Source: Pseudomonas huaxiensis (GTDB lineage: Bacteria > Pseudomonadota > Gammaproteobacteria > Pseudomonadales > Pseudomonadaceae). From it: 64,000 nucleotides of DNA. The position numbers and the translations under genes are program-made. The notes under the pieces are model-generated. The model was not told the origin of the DNA. It searched no databases and saw only the letters and a program-made list of their open reading frames with translations. Of the stretch, positions 63,208 through 64,000 are shown in pieces. How positions within the stretch are numbered: the first letter of the stretch is position 1; each line of letters begins with the position of its first letter. The DNA lies in contig NZ_QKVL01000020.1 of assembly GCF_003231275.1 (NCBI RefSeq), positions 1 through 64,000 on the forward strand, in the 5' to 3' direction.

Positions 63208-63678
63208 TCAGAAACCGCGACGCAAGCGGGCCTTCAGATCGGTGTGGAAGAACTCGGCGTTGTTGCGGTTGGCCTGCGCGGCATCCTTGCTGATCGCGCG
63301 GCGAAAGGTCTGCTCGTCATGGTAGGCGCTGACGAACAGATCGATATGTTCGCGCCGGCTCAGGGTTGGCCAGCGCTCAAGATACGAGGGCAGGGTGCCT
63401 TCGCACTGATAGAAGGCCAGCCTTCGGTTCAACTGGGTAGCGCTGCCGAGGCCGAACGGTACCCACCAATCTTCGACGCCGCTCTGGCCGAGTACGGTGA
63501 TCATGTGGGTGCAGGCGTTGATGTTGTTGTTGAGCAGGCTGCAGATATCGTCGGTGGTCTGCCGGGCCTCCGGGTCGAGCAGCTCAAGGCAGGTGTTGAT
63601 GCCTTCGAGCTTGAGTCGTTCGTTGATCACGAACGCATCGAGGCGATCAGGGTGGCGGTAACTGATGAAAACGGGCAT
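63208..63678 (-). CDS. TIR-like domain protein
   Basis: A 156-residue soluble protein with a TIR-like fold: box 1 is VFISYRHPDRLDAF; TTDDICSLLNNNINACTHMITVLG covers the central strands; DWWVPFGLGSA is the region that in TIR NADases carries the catalytic Glu. That position appears to be Gly here, so NADase activity is doubtful. The rest of the protein is mixed alpha/beta. AAAGGA nine bases before the ATG at 63678 fixes the start. No Thoeris-type ThsA partner is adjacent. Its role is unknown. Confidence 0.72.
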   Translation of the reverse strand: MPVFISYRHPDRLDAFVINERLKLEGINTCLELLDPEARQTTDDICSLLNNNINACTHMITVLGQSGVEDWWVPFGLGSATQLNRRLAFYQCEGTLPSYLERWPTLSRREHIDLFVSAYHDEQTFRRAISKDAAQANRNNAEFFHTDLKARLRRGF

Positions 63679-63835
63679 CACTGGCGTCCTTTCAGGTGAA
63701 AGCGCGACGATCAGTGAATTCCTTAAGCCCGGCAATAGACGGCCAGAAACAAAGAAGCATCCTACATCCGTGTATGAACATGCCTACGGATGCAGACTAC
63801 ATTGGGTGTTCCCGTTCCCGGCAACGCCCAAAGGG
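63679..63835 (-). promoter_or_regulatory. rsgA / TIR-like intergenic region
   Basis: These 157 bp include an inverted repeat CATCCGT (63765-63771) and ACGGATG (63786-63792) spaced by 14 bp. It may be an operator or part of an rsgA terminator stem. The TIR-like gene probably has its own promoter here. Confidence 0.35.
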
Positions 63836-64000
63836 TCAGTAGGTGTCTTGCGGCAAGCTGGCGATGATGGAGCGGTAGCTGTTCATCCGTTGTTGCTGGA
63901 CGCTTCCGTCCTCCAGGGCCTTGAGCAGTGCACAGCCAGGCTCGCGATCATGCTTGCAGTCGCGGAAACGGCAATTGCCGAGCAGCGTGCTGAACTCGAT
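63836..64000 (-). CDS. rsgA: 3' part of ribosome small-subunit GTPase RsgA
   Basis: The last 54 codons of a minus-strand gene that continues past the window edge. The zinc-binding module of RsgA/YjeQ is plain: Cys-X4-Cys-X-His and a further Cys in CRFRDCKHDREPGC, followed by the C-terminal helix ALEDGSVQQQRMNSYRSI. RsgA is a circularly permuted GTPase in late 30S maturation. Confidence 0.93.
   Translation of the reverse strand: MEFSTLLGNCRFRDCKHDREPGCALLKALEDGSVQQQRMNSYRSIIASLPQDTY

Noticed and set aside
63208..64000. Thoeris-type defence operon
   Set aside because: Only the TIR-like gene is present; the neighbours are tolC and rsgA and no SIR2/SLOG gene is visible.

Overview
This 64 kb window is a GC-rich gammaproteobacterial chromosome segment that reads as a Pseudomonas of the fluorescens group. 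The basis is the gene content (trifunctional PutA, the wapH/mig-14-like/dnpA/ssg/wapR/waaL core-LPS cluster, Azotobacter-type RhdA rhodanese, two-subunit topoisomerase IV block), the typical Pseudomonas REP palindromes, and an OAA-type lectin like that known from P. fluorescens. No tRNA, rRNA, CRISPR array, prophage or intact insertion sequence is visible. It is mostly well-conserved core genome with a few accessory inserts.

Layout. 1-8.1 kb: the tail of an unidentified gene, an ElaA-type acetyltransferase, a periplasmic solute-binding protein, a YccS-like FUSC membrane protein, a YhiN-type flavoprotein, the DbpA RNA helicase and an MdtD-like drug exporter. 8.1-12.8 kb: a TldD/TldE-like pair and an acyl-CoA dehydrogenase. 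13.2-19 kb: proline catabolism, putA and putP divergent across a 354 bp control region holding eight copies of the PutA operator hexamer. 19.1-38.1 kb: rlmJ, then the LPS block (carbamoyltransferase, WapH, Mig-14-like, DnpA, Ssg, WapR, WaaL, an opposite-strand sugar kinase, MsbA, HldE), a conserved unknown protein, an aldo-keto reductase/FAD oxidoreductase pair, an SMR exporter with a divergent LysR regulator, and waaA. 38.2-43.5 kb: motAB behind a sigma-28-like promoter, an HDOD-GAF protein, rhdA and psd. 43.6-48 kb: a lectin gene, serB, a YtjB-like membrane protein with an extra C-terminal domain, and an orphan PqiC-like lipoprotein. 48.2-55.4 kb: a minus-strand run cpdA, yqiA, parE, two small periplasmic or membrane-anchored genes, parC. 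55.5-64 kb: a broken flavoprotein remnant, yqiB and nudF, a DUF3298 lipoprotein, cytX, thiC behind a TPP riboswitch, tolC, a TIR-like protein and the end of rsgA.

How the genes work together. HldE makes ADP-heptose, WaaA adds Kdo, WapH/WapR/Ssg and the carbamoyltransferase build and decorate the core, WaaL joins O-antigen, and MsbA flips lipid A-core. PutP imports proline and PutA oxidises it and represses both genes. CytX probably supplies the HMP precursor next to ThiC.

The best leads for follow-up are the lectin gene whose Shine-Dalgarno lies in the hexaloop of a perfect hairpin (an Rsm/CsrA-like arrangement), the orphan TIR-like protein, the possible degenerate cyclase fold fused to the YtjB-like protein, the PutA operator array, and a 179 bp palindrome with an embedded near-perfect hairpin. 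The motB-tolC segment is also flanked by REP copies in inverted orientation and appears flipped relative to P. aeruginosa. I found no convincing wholly new multi-gene system.
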